Assembly (NCBI GenBank): GCA_033557675.1
Contig: JAWQRM010000142.1
Coordinates: 1 to 28,794 of the forward strand
DNA from: Coptodactyla brooksi
Lineage: Eukaryota > Arthropoda > Insecta > Coleoptera > Scarabaeidae
DNA: 28,794 nucleotides
Direction of reading: 5' to 3'
The notes under the pieces were generated by a model, which searched no databases, was not told the DNA's origin, and saw only the letters and a list, made by a program, of their open reading frames with translations. Made by a program: the position numbers and the translations under genes. Below are positions 19,119-28,361 of this stretch, one piece after another (positions within the stretch are counted from its first letter, which is position 1; each line of letters opens with the position of its first letter).

Positions 19119-19515
19119 GTTTTTTGGATTACTCTTGGTAAGATCTTCGAAAGGTAATAAAGCTGATAGTTTTTAGTATTCGAGTTTTTGTTACAATAAG
19201 TAAATTTAAAGATTTCCGTGGAAATTTATACATTAATGGTTTAAAATGTGTAGTAACGTTTTATAGTTTAACAGATATTCGAAATGTCCTTTAACAGCGA
19301 GGCAATAACTCAATCGGTCATGTATTTGTGTTTCTCCTTAAAAAAATCTAGGATGGTATGGAAAAAATAAGTAGTATTATACTATAGTACTAATAATACT
19401 ATTGTAATAGTACTATTGTAAGTGATAAATAAACCTTTAAAAAGTTGTGAAGATATTTGTTAATGTAAGATGCTGTATTGAAGAGAAAAACAAAAAATTA
19501 TCATTTTAATGATGG

Positions 19516-19960
19516 TTGGTTATGGAGATCGTAGGAGAATACAACAGGAGGTGTGTACTCTTTTCAATATCTATCCAAATCGAGAACCAGTCGGTTGTCA
19601 GCAAAACCTTAAAACGCTTCAGTGAGGCAGATCACGTTAGAGATGTATCTAAAGTTGGTCGATCTACAGTCGCATTAAACGTAGATAAAAAACTAGAAGT
19701 GTTATTAGAAATTGTGGAAACTCCACACACTTCAACTCGTCAGCTAATGAAAAAAAAACAACATCCTTATAAGCCCATTATGATGCAAGGGTTAACCGAA
19801 AAGTGATTTTGACAGACGTGTTAAATTTTGTGAGCACATAATTGAACGTTGTAACAATGACCAAAATTTTGTTAATAAAGTTATTTCTTATGACGAAGCC
19901 TCATTCCTTGCCTATATGACGTTAGATCTTCATATGGCTGTTAAAGATCTTATCAAGAGT
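19516..19960 (+). pseudogene. DD34E transposase N-terminal half (DUF4817 helix-turn-helix)
   Basis: The open frame 19516-19806 reads ISIQIENQSVVSKTLKRFSE, VRDVSKVGRSTVALN, KLEVLLEIVETPHTSTRQL and HPYKPIMMQGLTEK. This is the DUF4817 DNA-binding region followed by the linker of insect DD34E transposases; the usual GRPTVAL appears as GRSTVAL. A one-base shift after 19806 leads to DFDRRVKFCEHIIERCNND, QNFVNKVISYDEASF. This holds the first catalytic Asp (SDEASF in most relatives). After about 19920 similarity fades and the remaining DDE_3 domain is absent. It sits centrally between the two inverted-repeat arms, so it is an internally deleted copy. Confidence 0.85.
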
Positions 19961-20000
19961 AACTCAACAAAACAAAAATATACACAGTGTTCTATTTGAT

Positions 20001-20120
20001 AAAAAGGTCGACAATGGCATCACTCAAAATGACGTCATCCCAAAATTGTTTGCACTAAGTGAAAACATGCGGATGGTTGTGCTAAGCAACCCTTGCTTGA
20101 AGCACTTTTTAAGGTAAAGT
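20001..20120 (-). repeat. long inverted repeat, right arm
   Basis: Reverse-complement partner of 19005-19118, with the perfect core at 20049-20070. Confidence 0.75.
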
Positions 20121-20574
20121 CTGGTTAAGGCTGTAGAACCATTATTCCATACCTTTGGCGCGCTCTGTATATATCTGTGTGTATGTATGTGTATGTATTA
20201 GAAATTAATAATTGTGATGCAATTAATCCACATTGTTGCAATTCATTACACGACAGCAATCAAATTAACACACAATAGCCTTCTGGCGTTGCGCAAAGCT
20301 CACAATTTCAATGTATCGAAATAAGCATAATAATTAAGAAAAATATTTAAAAAGTCTTTTATAGGAAAATTGTAACCTTACGATTCCGTCTATCATTTGT
20401 AGTTTTGTCGTAATAAGCATTAAAAATTGTTGGACTTATTACAAATGTATGTGTATAATTTGCCTGGAACCTGATGAAATCCACTAAATGAAGGTTGCCC
20501 CTCAAATTAGAAAATGAAACGTAATTAAAGGTAAATCCCCAACCTCGTGTCCATAAAGACATTCTTTTACTGCA
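20121..20574. other. no recognised gene; short TG/TATG microsatellite
   Basis: A TATA/TGTG/TATG simple repeat lies at 20168-20200. The rest, including 20455-20550, is unremarkable; no coding or RNA signal was recognised. Confidence 0.5.
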
Positions 20575-20699
20575 GAGCGATTAAACGCTGTTCTACTATC
20601 TCCATCAACGTACAACTGCCATCAAGGGATTACAAGATGTTTTGTAGCGCTTTTGTGTCCACCTATAGCCAATCCGCTCGAGTTGACAAACATACGTTC

Positions 20700-21110
20700 A
20701 AATGATGATTATCAAGTGTGACCTAGAGTCGCTCCCCGGTGACCGTCGTGGGGCAAATCGGTGAGTGCGGGGGGATGCGGGCGGCTCGTTGGCAGGCAGG
20801 GTGGTTGAAAGGTGATGTCAGTGGTAGTAGCAGTGGGACGGAAGCAGTCTAGCGACGTTATGTCTAATCGATGCAGTGCTGCGCGCTTGGTCTTACCCGA
20901 CCGGCTATTACGCACCTTAATGTGCTTTCTGTAGCTGTCTGGTAGCTCGCGGTCTCACCCGCTCGATTTGTTTCACACTCTACCAGATATACCTACGTCT
21001 GTCCCCTCGGGACTGCCCCCACCACTGACAATGTGCCGTCGCTGTAAGCAGGACCGGCACGAAGCGTGTCCGATCTAGCAGGATTCGATTTAAGAAATGC
21101 ATCCTTGGGC
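20700..21110. other. GC/CpG-rich island, function unknown
   Basis: An abrupt GC-rich block (GTGCGGGGGGATGCGGGCGG near 20766, TGCGCGCTTGG near 20880, CCTCGGGACTGCCCCCACC near 21006) sits in AT-rich flanks. CGGTGAGTG at 20759-20767 could be a splice donor. Open frames here are short and compositionally driven. It is a candidate promoter/5' exon or conserved noncoding segment; not assignable. Confidence 0.4.
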
Positions 21111-21419
21111 GTACCAATACATGAAGTATAGCACCTTGACAAACATTTATCAATCTTATAATACCATTAATAAAAGACTTTTTAGATGACAATTAACCAA
21201 ACTGGATTGAACCCAGTTGACAATAAGGCTTCTGTTACAGGTAATGTTGAACGGCACTGGGACAAAAACAAAACACATATTTATAAATATGAGTCTAGAT
21301 TACTTCCTAAGGAAGTACTCTTTGTCAGTCATTTCCCTGCCAAATATCTCTTAAACTTATAGAATTTGTCTTTTGTTTTACACTATTTTCGAGTGAAATT
21401 ATTTTTACTTATGATGATA

Positions 21420-21911
21420 CTAGGTGTATAAGCTTAAATCCGCTGTTTGCTCATAGATGGCGTTAGTGAGCGTATTAAGCTACCACGAACACGACGATGA
21501 TGTGAGTTTGGCGGGATCAGTAGGATATTGTCTACTATGAGATGTTGAAATCTGGTAAAACAGTCAATGCCCACCACTATCGTCAATAACTGATCAAATT
21601 GCACCATGCTCTGCGTGATAAAAGGCTGCATTATCAACAAATACATGACAAGCTGACTTTCCTCTGTTGTTGACCATTCTTGACGTGTGTACCATCGCAC
21701 TCGTCAACAATGGTCCGAAACTACTTGGAGACACTCAACTGGGAGGTGCTACCCCATCCCGCTCCTTCACTAGACTTGCCACGAAAGAGAAGGACTTGTT
21801 TTGGAGTGGTATCAACAAATTGCTCGAGAGATGGGAAAATATGTAGCTAGCGAGGGGACTTACATGTGTTTTTCTGATTAAGAAATAGCGGATTTAAGCT
21901 TATACACCTGG
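21420..21911 (+). mobile_element. mariner element C, 492-bp internally deleted copy
   Basis: Ends CTAGGTGTATAAGC... (21420) and, inverted, CCAGGTGTATAAGC... (21911) share 23 consecutive identical bases and about 28 in all with two mismatches. TA lies on both sides (21418-21419, 21912-21913). It encloses mariner transposase remnants. Length is about 40% of a full mariner. Confidence 0.88.
21530..21850 (+). pseudogene. mariner C transposase, C-terminal domain remnant
   Basis: Plus-strand translation in shifting frames gives YEMLKSGKTVNAHHYRQ, LIKLHHALRDKRLHYQQIHD, then after a damaged stretch NYLETLNWEVLPHPAPSLDL, and FWSGINKLLERWENM. These are the mariner blocks from before the second catalytic Asp (the HDNARPH block is destroyed) to the C-terminus (normally GIxKLPERWEKC). 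The segment between SPDL and the C-terminus, holding the third catalytic Asp, is deleted. The N-terminal half is also missing. Motifs place it in a different mariner subfamily from A/B and D. Confidence 0.82.
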
Positions 21912-21913
21912 TA

Positions 21914-22598
21914 AAAGTTAATACTACGTATTTGAGTTTACTCAATATTTTATGTATTTTATGTACACACTTGAAATTATTTTTCAAGTGTGTACATAAA
22001 ATAATTTTATGCACACACAAATAAAATAAAGCAAAGAAAATTATTTTTCGCAAGAGTCTGCTTTTGTAAACTGGTTCGACCAGGATTGCCAACTATTGAT
22101 CACAAACGAAATATTTTACAGGAATACACAATTTCTTTCTGAATTTATATTTTTATAAATTCTGGGTTTTCTGGGATTATTATCATTAAACAATTTGTTT
22201 ATTTAAGTTCTTAACTTTTGCTTCGATTACTTCACAGGTAAATAAGCTTGTCTCTGGAATTTATAATTTTGCTTAAAATTGCTTAAACGTTAAAAATAAT
22301 TGTACAGTTCTCTATTTAAGTTTTTAATGACCTGTTAGAAAAAAATGTCTATTTTATTTGGTTTACGCACGATAGCAGATAAATTGAATAAATATTTAGG
22401 TGCTATCTCCGTGCTATTACCGCTCTTCTGGGTTTTCAATTGGGAAGATATGCGAAAGCTGATTCGCCCGAGTAAATGGATTTATGGGTAGAGTTGAGGT
22501 CTTTAATACCATATATAAAGACCGCTCGTAATCGAATACTGGGTCATGTTGATGAGAATTGAAAATTTCAGATGACGTTTACAACGAAGATTAGAAAT
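21914..22598. other. no clear gene; palindrome and one 48-codon open frame
   Basis: It holds the 22-bp palindrome at 21955-22003. An ATG-initiated plus-strand frame at 22345-22491 reads MSILFGLRTIADKLNKYLG and on to WKWIYG-like RPSKWIYG. It has a hydrophobic middle (ISVLLPLFWVFNW) and could be a single membrane segment. I know no relative, and chance is likely in this DNA. Confidence 0.3.
21955..22003. repeat. perfect 22-bp palindrome with 5-nt loop
   Basis: Left arm 21955-21976 (TATTTTATGTACAC...TTGAAA) pairs without mismatch with 21982-22003 across TTATT. It begins 42 nt after the end of mariner C. A third partial copy (TTTTATGCACACAC) follows at about 22006. Confidence 0.95.
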
Positions 22599-22773
22599 AA
22601 TTAATTACTTTAATTGAACAAGAAAATAATTGTCCGCTGAGAAGAATATAAGGCATATTAGGACACGTGACACTTAATGGTCAGTGGTAAGAGCGTCTGG
22701 CGTGAAACCAGAGGTTGCAGGTTCGAATTTTGCACAGCGATCAATTATTTTCTTTTTCAATTAAACTAATTAA
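22599..22773 (+). repeat. tRNA-like sequence flanked by 32-bp inverted repeats (SINE- or foldback-like)
   Basis: 22599-22632 and 22742-22773 are inverted repeats agreeing at 30 of 32 positions (CAATTATTTTCTT-TTCAATTAAA). Between them, 22676-22740 resembles a tRNA. An A-box-like TGGTCAGTGGTAAGAGC is followed by a perfect 5-bp anticodon stem TCTGG/CCAGA with a 7-nt loop CGTGAAA (anticodon position TGA at 22703-22705). A B-box-like GGTTCGAATTT (22720-22730) follows. The T stem needs two G-T pairs, position 33 is G not T, and no acceptor stem pairs, so it is not a working tRNA gene. It may be the pol III promoter head of a SINE. Confidence 0.65.
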
Positions 22774-22847
22774 ATACTTAAAATTCGTGCATGGACGAAA
22801 CTCCACAAGTTAACATTAATGTCACAAGTTTACAAATGGTTGAAATA

Positions 22848-22884
22848 GCCTTAATTCTGAAACAGCTTATTTCAAAATTAAGGC
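22848..22884. repeat. snap-back palindrome, 15-bp arms
   Basis: GCCTTAATTCTGAAA (22848-22862) pairs with TTTCAAAATTAAGGC (22870-22884) with one mismatch across CAGCTTA. Confidence 0.9.
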
Positions 22885-22889
22885 TGTTT

Positions 22890-23563
22890 CAAGCTTAAAA
22901 ATGTGTTGCATTAGTTCCATTAAATAAAGTTCATTTAGCAGAGATTTTAGGACTTGGCTTACATACTAAAACTTCAGTGCTTTTTTCGGAGGTGGGTTCA
23001 TGAAAATGGAGCTGTCCGTCAATTTCCGATATCTGATAACTTCTCTGTCAACTTTTGATTAAGTTTCATTAAATTCAACGCTTACTAGTAATGAGTTTTT
23101 CGCTAGAGACGAAATAGATCACAATAAAAATCACTGAATGATTCTTTATATGTATTATAAACAACTACAAAATGATGCAAAGGTATTGACAACATCCAGT
23201 TTGATGTTAGACAACATTCATTAAAACTTAGTTTATGGTTTTAATTCATGATAAAATAATAATTTAACATGTTTGAAGCACAACTCACTCGTTTCTATAT
23301 TTGTTTAGTTTATTTCCTAATTTTTGTGGACTATTTGCAATTAACCCATTGAAAATAAACTTTAGCAAAATAAAGGAATAATTATGAACACGTTTGTCTT
23401 TCTCCATATTTATGGAGACTTTTCTATATATTTATTTCAATTTCGCTAGTCTACAGGTTTGTGTAGCCATGTTCGCAATTACCTCTACACAAAAATTAAA
23501 GTAAAAACTACACCAAAATAAACTGACTTTATTTGGCATTCTCAAAGTAACAACGCAAATAAT
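22890..23563. other. AT-rich DNA without recognised gene
   Basis: No open frames, repeats or RNA motifs of note. It probably includes the 3' flank of the minus-strand pogo-like element that ends at about 23564. Confidence 0.45.
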
Positions 23564-24506
23564 TTATTTTTCCCAAAACGTCAATGGATCCAGGGAAGAC
23601 AGTAGCATGGTTTCCACAATTCCTGTATTGATAAAAGAGACATCGTTGACTTGCTCGTGGAATTTCATAGAAAGTGTATCGCTTTGTTTGTAGCCAACAA
23701 CTTCAATACCTCCATTGGTTTCGTCAATATTATTCAAACGGCAAATGTATTTGAATGTCGTACTATTTCTTGGCCACCAAGAAATTTAGCTAGAATATAA
23801 GTTTCTGGTTTGATGAGTTCCCAGTTTAGCTGCAAATATTCAACTTCTATTGTCTTTAAAAGGTTGTTCTGCTCACTGATATTCATCAGAATTTTCAATT
23901 GTTGGTGCATCATCAAGTTTTTCTTCTTCGCTATCGGTTGCTTTCCTAAATCTCTTTACTGCCTTTCCTTTCTTGACTCTTATTTTTTTCTGGCTTTTTA
24001 TTACCTTTTTCTTCCTTCGCACGTCCTGCTTGTTTTAACCATTCCATTACTTCATCAGTTGTGAGAACCTCACCATAGTGTGCTTGTTTCAATCTTAGAG
24101 TCACAGTTTTGATCATTGTAGATTGTAGCATTGAATACAAATGCAGCGTTGTTTATTTCTTTCTCTGATACAACTTTGGCTAATTCCTCATAGAAGCTAT
24201 AGATTACATCAGGTTTGTGTTGAACTTTCCTCGCCTTCTGAAGGTATTCAGGTTTTTTGAACGATAAACATTTGTGTCTCTTCATAAAACTATAATACCA
24301 ATCAAGTCCAGGCCATCTTTAAAGGGTGTGTTGGTATCGTTATCTTTATTTACACATATTCCAACCAAGTCGAGCATTTCTTGGCGAACTTCTTCGTCGA
24401 GAACTTCTTTATTGCATGGATAGCCCATACGCGCTCGAGCTTTTAAGCACTCAACTACCTGCTCCTCTATTTCATCATTTAATGCAGTTAAACGTCCACC
24501 ATCCAT
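23564..24506 (-). pseudogene. pogo/Tigger (jerky-like) transposase lacking its DDE core
   Basis: From ATG 24506: GGRLTALNDEIEEQVVECLK, NKEVLDEEVRQEMLDLVG and TPFKDGL-GLDWYYSFMKRH resemble the CENP-B-type DNA-binding half of insect jerky/Tigger-like transposases. A frameshift at about 24285 is followed by HKCLSFKKPEYLQKARKV, YSFYEELAKVVSEKEI and AAFVFNA, where NADETG with the first catalytic Asp should start. Instead the sequence passes within about 30 codons, in a new frame, to HYGEVLTTDEVMEWLKQAG and a Lys/Glu-rich stretch (EEKGNKKPEKNKSQERKG). The usual tail follows: AKFLGG, then FKYICRLNNIDETNGGIEVV, GYKQSDTLSMKFHEQ, NDVSFINTG, ending at about 23564. The whole DDE domain is missing. A domesticated DNA-binding derivative is conceivable, but several frameshifts argue against it. 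Confidence 0.78.
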
Positions 24507-24689
24507 CTTCTCTATCAGAACTTTTCTGCCTTGTTACCCTACCTGACCCTATATATTATACATTTAATATCATAACAGAATGCCAGTGTCAAAACTGGTT
24601 TGTACAATTTTTTTGCAAAAGTTTGCAAAACTTTTGGCAAGCTTGCAAAATTTGTGAGAACTCTTTTCAAAATTTGTAGAAGAATATTA

Positions 24690-25157
24690 CGATCAATTCC
24701 AAAGCGTACTGTCATCAGCTGGACAAATTGCATGATTCAGTCAAACAAAAAATGCTAGAATTGATCAAAAGGTATAGTGTTCCACCAAGATAGTGCGAGA
24801 CCGCATACCAGTTTGATAACTCGCCAAAAGCTTTTACAGCTCGGATAGGATGTACTACCATAGCTATCATATTTTCCAGATCTGTAACCTTCCGATTATT
24901 ACTCGGTCTCCACAATTTTTTTTGGACGGTAAAACCTTTAGTTCAATTGAAGCCGTCAAAAATGACTTGGATCAGTTTTTTTGCCAGCAAGGATCAGAAG
25001 TTTTATGAGCGTGGAATCACGCTACTCCCAGAAAGACGGCAAAAGGTGTTGGACCAAAATGATGAATATGTAATTACATAAAATATTTGTACTCTCTAAG
25101 AAAAGTGCCATTCATTTTCACCAAAAAAAAAACGAAATTACTTCCCGAACAACCTAA
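24690..25157 (+). mobile_element. mariner element D, 3' half with terminal repeat
   Basis: Transposase remnants are followed by ACGAAATTACTTCCCGAACA...CCTAA ending at 25157 and TA (25158-25159). This is the well-known mariner terminal repeat (TTAGGTTG-TCGGAAAGTAATTTCG type) in inverted orientation. The left end is absent; the element is cut off at about 24690. Confidence 0.88.
24693..25080 (+). pseudogene. mariner D transposase, catalytic C-terminal half (DD34D)
   Basis: Translation gives YCHQLDKLHDSVKQKMLELI, VFHQDSARPHTSLITRQKLL, PSDYYS-like, then GKTFSSIEAVKNDLDQFF, ASKDQKFYERGITLLPER and QKVLDQNDEYVI. In one frame the second catalytic Asp (HQD, codon 24789-24791) and the third (PSD, codon 24894-24896) are 34 residues apart, the mariner DD34D spacing. 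Two stops lie between them and a frameshift follows. The first Asp and the helix-turn-helix are missing. The wording is closest to mariner elements with FYERGIMKLPERWQKVI, distinct from A/B and C. Confidence 0.9.
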
Positions 25158-25159
25158 TA

Positions 25160-25894
25160 CATCACTTATGTGACGGAAAGTTCGTTACATTAAAATAATA
25201 TAATAAGTTAAAATTGCGTGAAACCAATTAGTTAACGGTTATAAAATTACGAGTATATCACAACGTAACTGCAAACGATTATTAAAATCCTAATAACCCT
25301 TCGAAGAATTAGTCTACTACAAGTCCATAAAATATACCGGTGTAGGCAATAAACACAACAAACAAACTTATTAAAGTATCAAAAGCACCATTATAAGACA
25401 AAATCTATAAGAAGAATACTAACTTTGGATGATTTTTTCATTATTTCACCCGCTTCCCTAAATCTAATTGATACTTCCTCATGAATGATGATTGCGTTGT
25501 TATACACGAGCGATTACATTCTCTAAGTTTAGAAATTTGCATACATGTACTTTGTATTTCTGTTTTGTAGAGAATGCAAACATGGGTTAGTACACACAGG
25601 CATGTCATTATAAAATACGTGGGTGCATCAGACGGGCTCATTTGTTTCAGTTTGTTAGTATATCATATTTTGCAACTTAAGCTCGTATAACTCCGAAAGT
25701 AGTTGTGTCAGACTCACAAAAAATAGGTAATTTTGGCTCTACTCTTTCCAAGTGCAATATGCAATTCAAATATACAGAGTGATATAAATATGAAATTAAG
25801 TATTTAGTTAGTACGTTTAGTTAGTTATGTTTTGTCAAATATGAAATTAAGCAATTCATTACTTTTATTAACCAAGAAGGTAACTGAGTTCTAA
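25160..25894. other. no recognised gene
   Basis: AT-rich. A 13-nt ATATGAAATTAAG motif occurs twice, at about 25788 and 25840. A minus-strand open frame at 25441-25641 has no recognisable feature. No element termini beyond the mariner D end. Confidence 0.45.
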
Positions 25895-25952
25895 GCAGGA
25901 TTCGATCCTGCGACGTACGCAGTGTCCAGGTTTTCGAACACTAATCCCGTCA
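25895..25952 (-). repeat. tRNA-like sequence (SINE-head candidate)
   Basis: On the minus strand a perfect T-arm (GCAGG, 7-nt loop ATCGAAT, CCTGC; 25895-25911) carries a B-box-like GGATCGAATCC. About 25-30 nt upstream lies an A-box-like GGGATTAGTGTTCG (25935-25948). The spacing suits a tRNA-derived pol III promoter. No proper anticodon or acceptor stem forms, so it is a pseudo-tRNA or SINE head. Confidence 0.55.
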
Positions 25953-26014
25953 ACAAGAAGTAGATAATCTTGAAAATAAAATTCTAAAAAATTAAAAGAA
26001 ACTGGTGTAGTTAT

Positions 26015-26082
26015 CATGAAACCTGAAGGTCATATGATCGAATTCTTCTCAGAGGTTAATTTATTTTCTTGTTCCAATAAAA
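26015..26082 (+). repeat. second copy of the 22701-22765 repeat unit
   Basis: CATGAAACC...GGT...ATCGAATTC...TTATTTTCTTGTTCCAATAAA aligns in order with CGTGAAACC...GGT...TTCGAATTT...TTATTTTCTTTTTCAATTAAA at 22701-22765. It lies next to, and points away from, the minus-strand tRNA-like sequence at 25895-25952. Confidence 0.55.
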
Positions 26083-26339
26083 AGTAAAAGAATACCCATT
26101 AATATCATGTATTATAATTTAAATTATGCTGACATAGTTAATCCATTGTCGAAAATGGAAAGTGATCGATAAACTTATAAAATTGATTTCCAGTTATAGA
26201 TCAACGTCTTTAACCACCTAAATCACGGATACGAAATTAGTCATATGTAGTGTAGAGCAAGAAACTTAGTAATTCTAGTTCAGAAATAAGTAAGTTCTAA
26301 AAAATGTACAAAAGCAATTTAATTTAACTTGCAGATCAA

Positions 26340-26720
26340 CCAGTAGAAAGGCGGACATGAACGTGCGATTGCGCTGCAAATCTCGGGGCCGGTCCTGCCT
26401 ATCTCCATCCCTTTCTGTTTGCAGTGGCGTGTTGTTTTCTCCCTTCCATCTCGTCAAACTGAGATCGTTCCCGAAAAACTTAAATTCTAAGCTATCGCCC
26501 GTTTATGACCTGACGGTTCGCCCGCCCGTATCATCCTCCTTCGTTCCCCCACCCAACGGGTCCGAATTGTTTTTGAAACTTTTCGGCGAAGTTTTACTGT
26601 TTCCTTATGCAAACTCGGGGCCGGTTAATACTCAAATTAATACTCTTTTTGTTCGAAATAAATATCGCGACGCCGCCGTCTAACTGCCGTTTTCCGTCCG
26701 CTTTTATTGACTCCGCACTA
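26340..26720. other. GC/CpG-rich island, function unknown
   Basis: Rich in CpG and pyrimidine runs (ATCTCGGGGCCGGTCC near 26379, CGCCCGCCCGTATC near 26520, ATCGCGACGCCGCCGTC near 26664). A 108-codon open frame (26357-26683) has no recognisable domain and probably reflects base composition. It is the third such island in the window. Confidence 0.4.
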
Positions 26721-26784
26721 AAGCAATTCCAGAAATGTTTCCTTTAACCGTGCCCTAACTAATGCACACTCTATTATACTAATA

Positions 26785-26787
<3 letters not shown>

Positions 26788-26831
<44 letters not shown>

Positions 26832-26865
26832 AGTATGTGTCTTTGTATGTGCGTGTGTGTGTGTG
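26788..26865. repeat. (TA)n microsatellite followed by TG-rich repeat
   Basis: About 20 uninterrupted TA units (26788-26828) run into GTGTGTGT-rich sequence. Confidence 0.95.
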
Positions 26866-27000
26866 ATTATTTTCATTGAAATCAGTAATGAAACAGAGAG
26901 ATTCTTAAAAAACTAAATATGCATGTAATAATTAATAAATCACTGACAGACCAACCACTGAAAATAGCAATGATATACTTCAAACAGCCTAATTCGTCAA

Positions 27001-28240
27001 GATGCACAGTTTGGCAATAAAATAACGAGAATTTTTAGATATACAAAAACTCACACATTAAATTATGTTTAAAAGTTATTTTTTTATACAAAATAGGTTC
27101 CATTTAACTCAATACACTTTCTAGCATAATGAACTAATGGCATGAATAGATTTTTGTATGTCTATACTACCTGCATCACAGTTGCTTGAAATGTCATCAT
27201 AAAACCATACTTTCATCACGATTTTCAATTCAGGGAAAAGAAAATAATCACACAGTGATGTATCAGGTAAATATGGGAAGGGGGCTCGATACAGATATTT
27301 TTTTAAGTCAAAAATTCACGAACTTTTAACGTCTTATGTGGTGGTGCATTCTCATGCAATAAAAACAGCTGTTTTTCTACTGGATATTCAGGCCTAACAA
27401 GTACAATTCTTGACCACAAACGATATAAAACTACTAAATAATATTCCTCATTGAGCTTTACGTTGTAGAACAAATTCCTTCTGGACAATCCCTTGTGAAT
27501 CATAGAAAGTAATAAACATTGTCTGGATTCTTGACTTCTGAAAATGCATTTTTTTTACTTTGGATCGACTTTTGACTTCCATTCTGCAGATTGACGCTTA
27601 GTTTCTAGATCATATTTAAAGCACCATGTTTCATCATTACTTATCATCGAATCAAGAACATCTGGAGCATTTTCAGCAGCTTTAATGAGGTCTTTACAAT
27701 GCTCTACAACGAGCAATCTTTTAGTCGTCATGTAGAACAAGAAGTGCACCAGCTTTCCTTTTTCCCAAATCTTGAGTTAAAATATTTGTTGTTTCTCTAT
27801 TTGTTTTTAATTCTTCAACCGACATTCCCACAGTAAACTTTCTGTCGATAGTGATGATTTCACAGATTTTTTCTATCAGTTCAGCACGATTTTTAGTTTC
27901 TGGACGACCAGGTCTTTCATCATCATTTAAATCTTGACGATCACTTTTAAAACAATTGAACCACTCATAAACTCTAGCTTTAGATATACAATCATCATCA
28001 TACACTTCTTTCATCAATTCGTAAGTTTCAGCACATTTTTTCCCAGTTTAAAACAAAATTTAATATTTGCTCTCTATTCCATTATGCTTTTAGGACATCA
28101 ACAGAATTTTTATGGTCATTCAAATGGTTGTAACTTTCTAACCTGTCATCTGATTAGCATGAACTTGGGTGCGTTCGAAAGAGGAGGCTCGTATCTTTCT
28201 AGCAATATATATGTTCGATAGATGGCGCTAACAGTGTATA
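27001..28240 (-). mobile_element. mariner element B, near full length
   Basis: The inner part of the 5' end (28143-28200) matches mariner A. Outward it continues as ATACACTGTTAGCGCCATC (minus, to about 28240). The other end, near 27001-27050, reads GATGCACAGTTTGGCAATAA with TAGATATAC further in. It aligns loosely as an inverted partner. About 1.24 kb is the usual mariner length. TA duplications are not clear. Confidence 0.72.
27121..28082 (-). pseudogene. mariner B transposase, frameshifted, second catalytic Asp replaced by Glu
   Basis: From ATG 28082 the third codon is a stop. KLGKKCAETYELMKEVYDDD, ISKARVYEWFNCFKSDRQ and DLNDDERPGRPETK form the N-terminal helix-turn-helixes. ILTQDLGKRKAG is followed by a frameshift at about 27740. 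Next are VEHCKDLIKAAENAPDVLDS, NDETWCFKYDLETKRQSAEW (first catalytic Asp), LWSRIVLVRPEYPVEK and FLLHENAPPHKTLKVREFLT. Here the usual HDNAPSH Asp is Glu (codon 27351-27353). A stop and frameshift follow, then PPSHIYL (usually PPYSPDL) and, shifted, SLCDYFLFPELKIVMKVWF (third Asp). It is inactive by frameshifts regardless of the Glu. Confidence 0.9.
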
Positions 28241-28361
28241 TGTTCGACATATGACATTACGTGTTCTATCGTATAAATTAAGATCCTCGTTATTTAATTG
28301 TCATACTGTGTAAATCGAAACCTTGACATTAATTTTTCTGCGAAAGCAAGAATTGTAAGGA

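Larger units (their letters stand above)
19005..20120 (+). mobile_element. DD34E element inside long inverted repeats
   Basis: Left repeat about 19005-19118 and right repeat about 20001-20120 are inverted copies. A 22-nt core is perfect: GCATGTTTTCACTTAGTGCAAA at 19050-19071 against 20049-20070, in pieces GCATGTTTTCAC and TTAGTGCAAA. Further matches are CTTCAA-CAAGGGTT outside, and GATGACGT-ATTTT, TTGTCG-CCTTTTT inside. A DD34E transposase relic lies between. The true outer termini may extend further: 20120-20180 on the minus strand reads ACAGAGCGCGCCAAAGGTATGG, Tc1-like. Confidence 0.72.

Noticed and set aside
22676..22740. Functional tRNA-Ser(TGA) gene
   Set aside because: No acceptor stem, G at position 33 and weak T stem; better explained as tRNA-like repeat.
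26357..26683. 108-codon open frame in the GC-rich island
   Set aside because: Low-complexity Ser/Pro/Leu-rich translation, no domain, and few stops are expected from the GC-rich composition.
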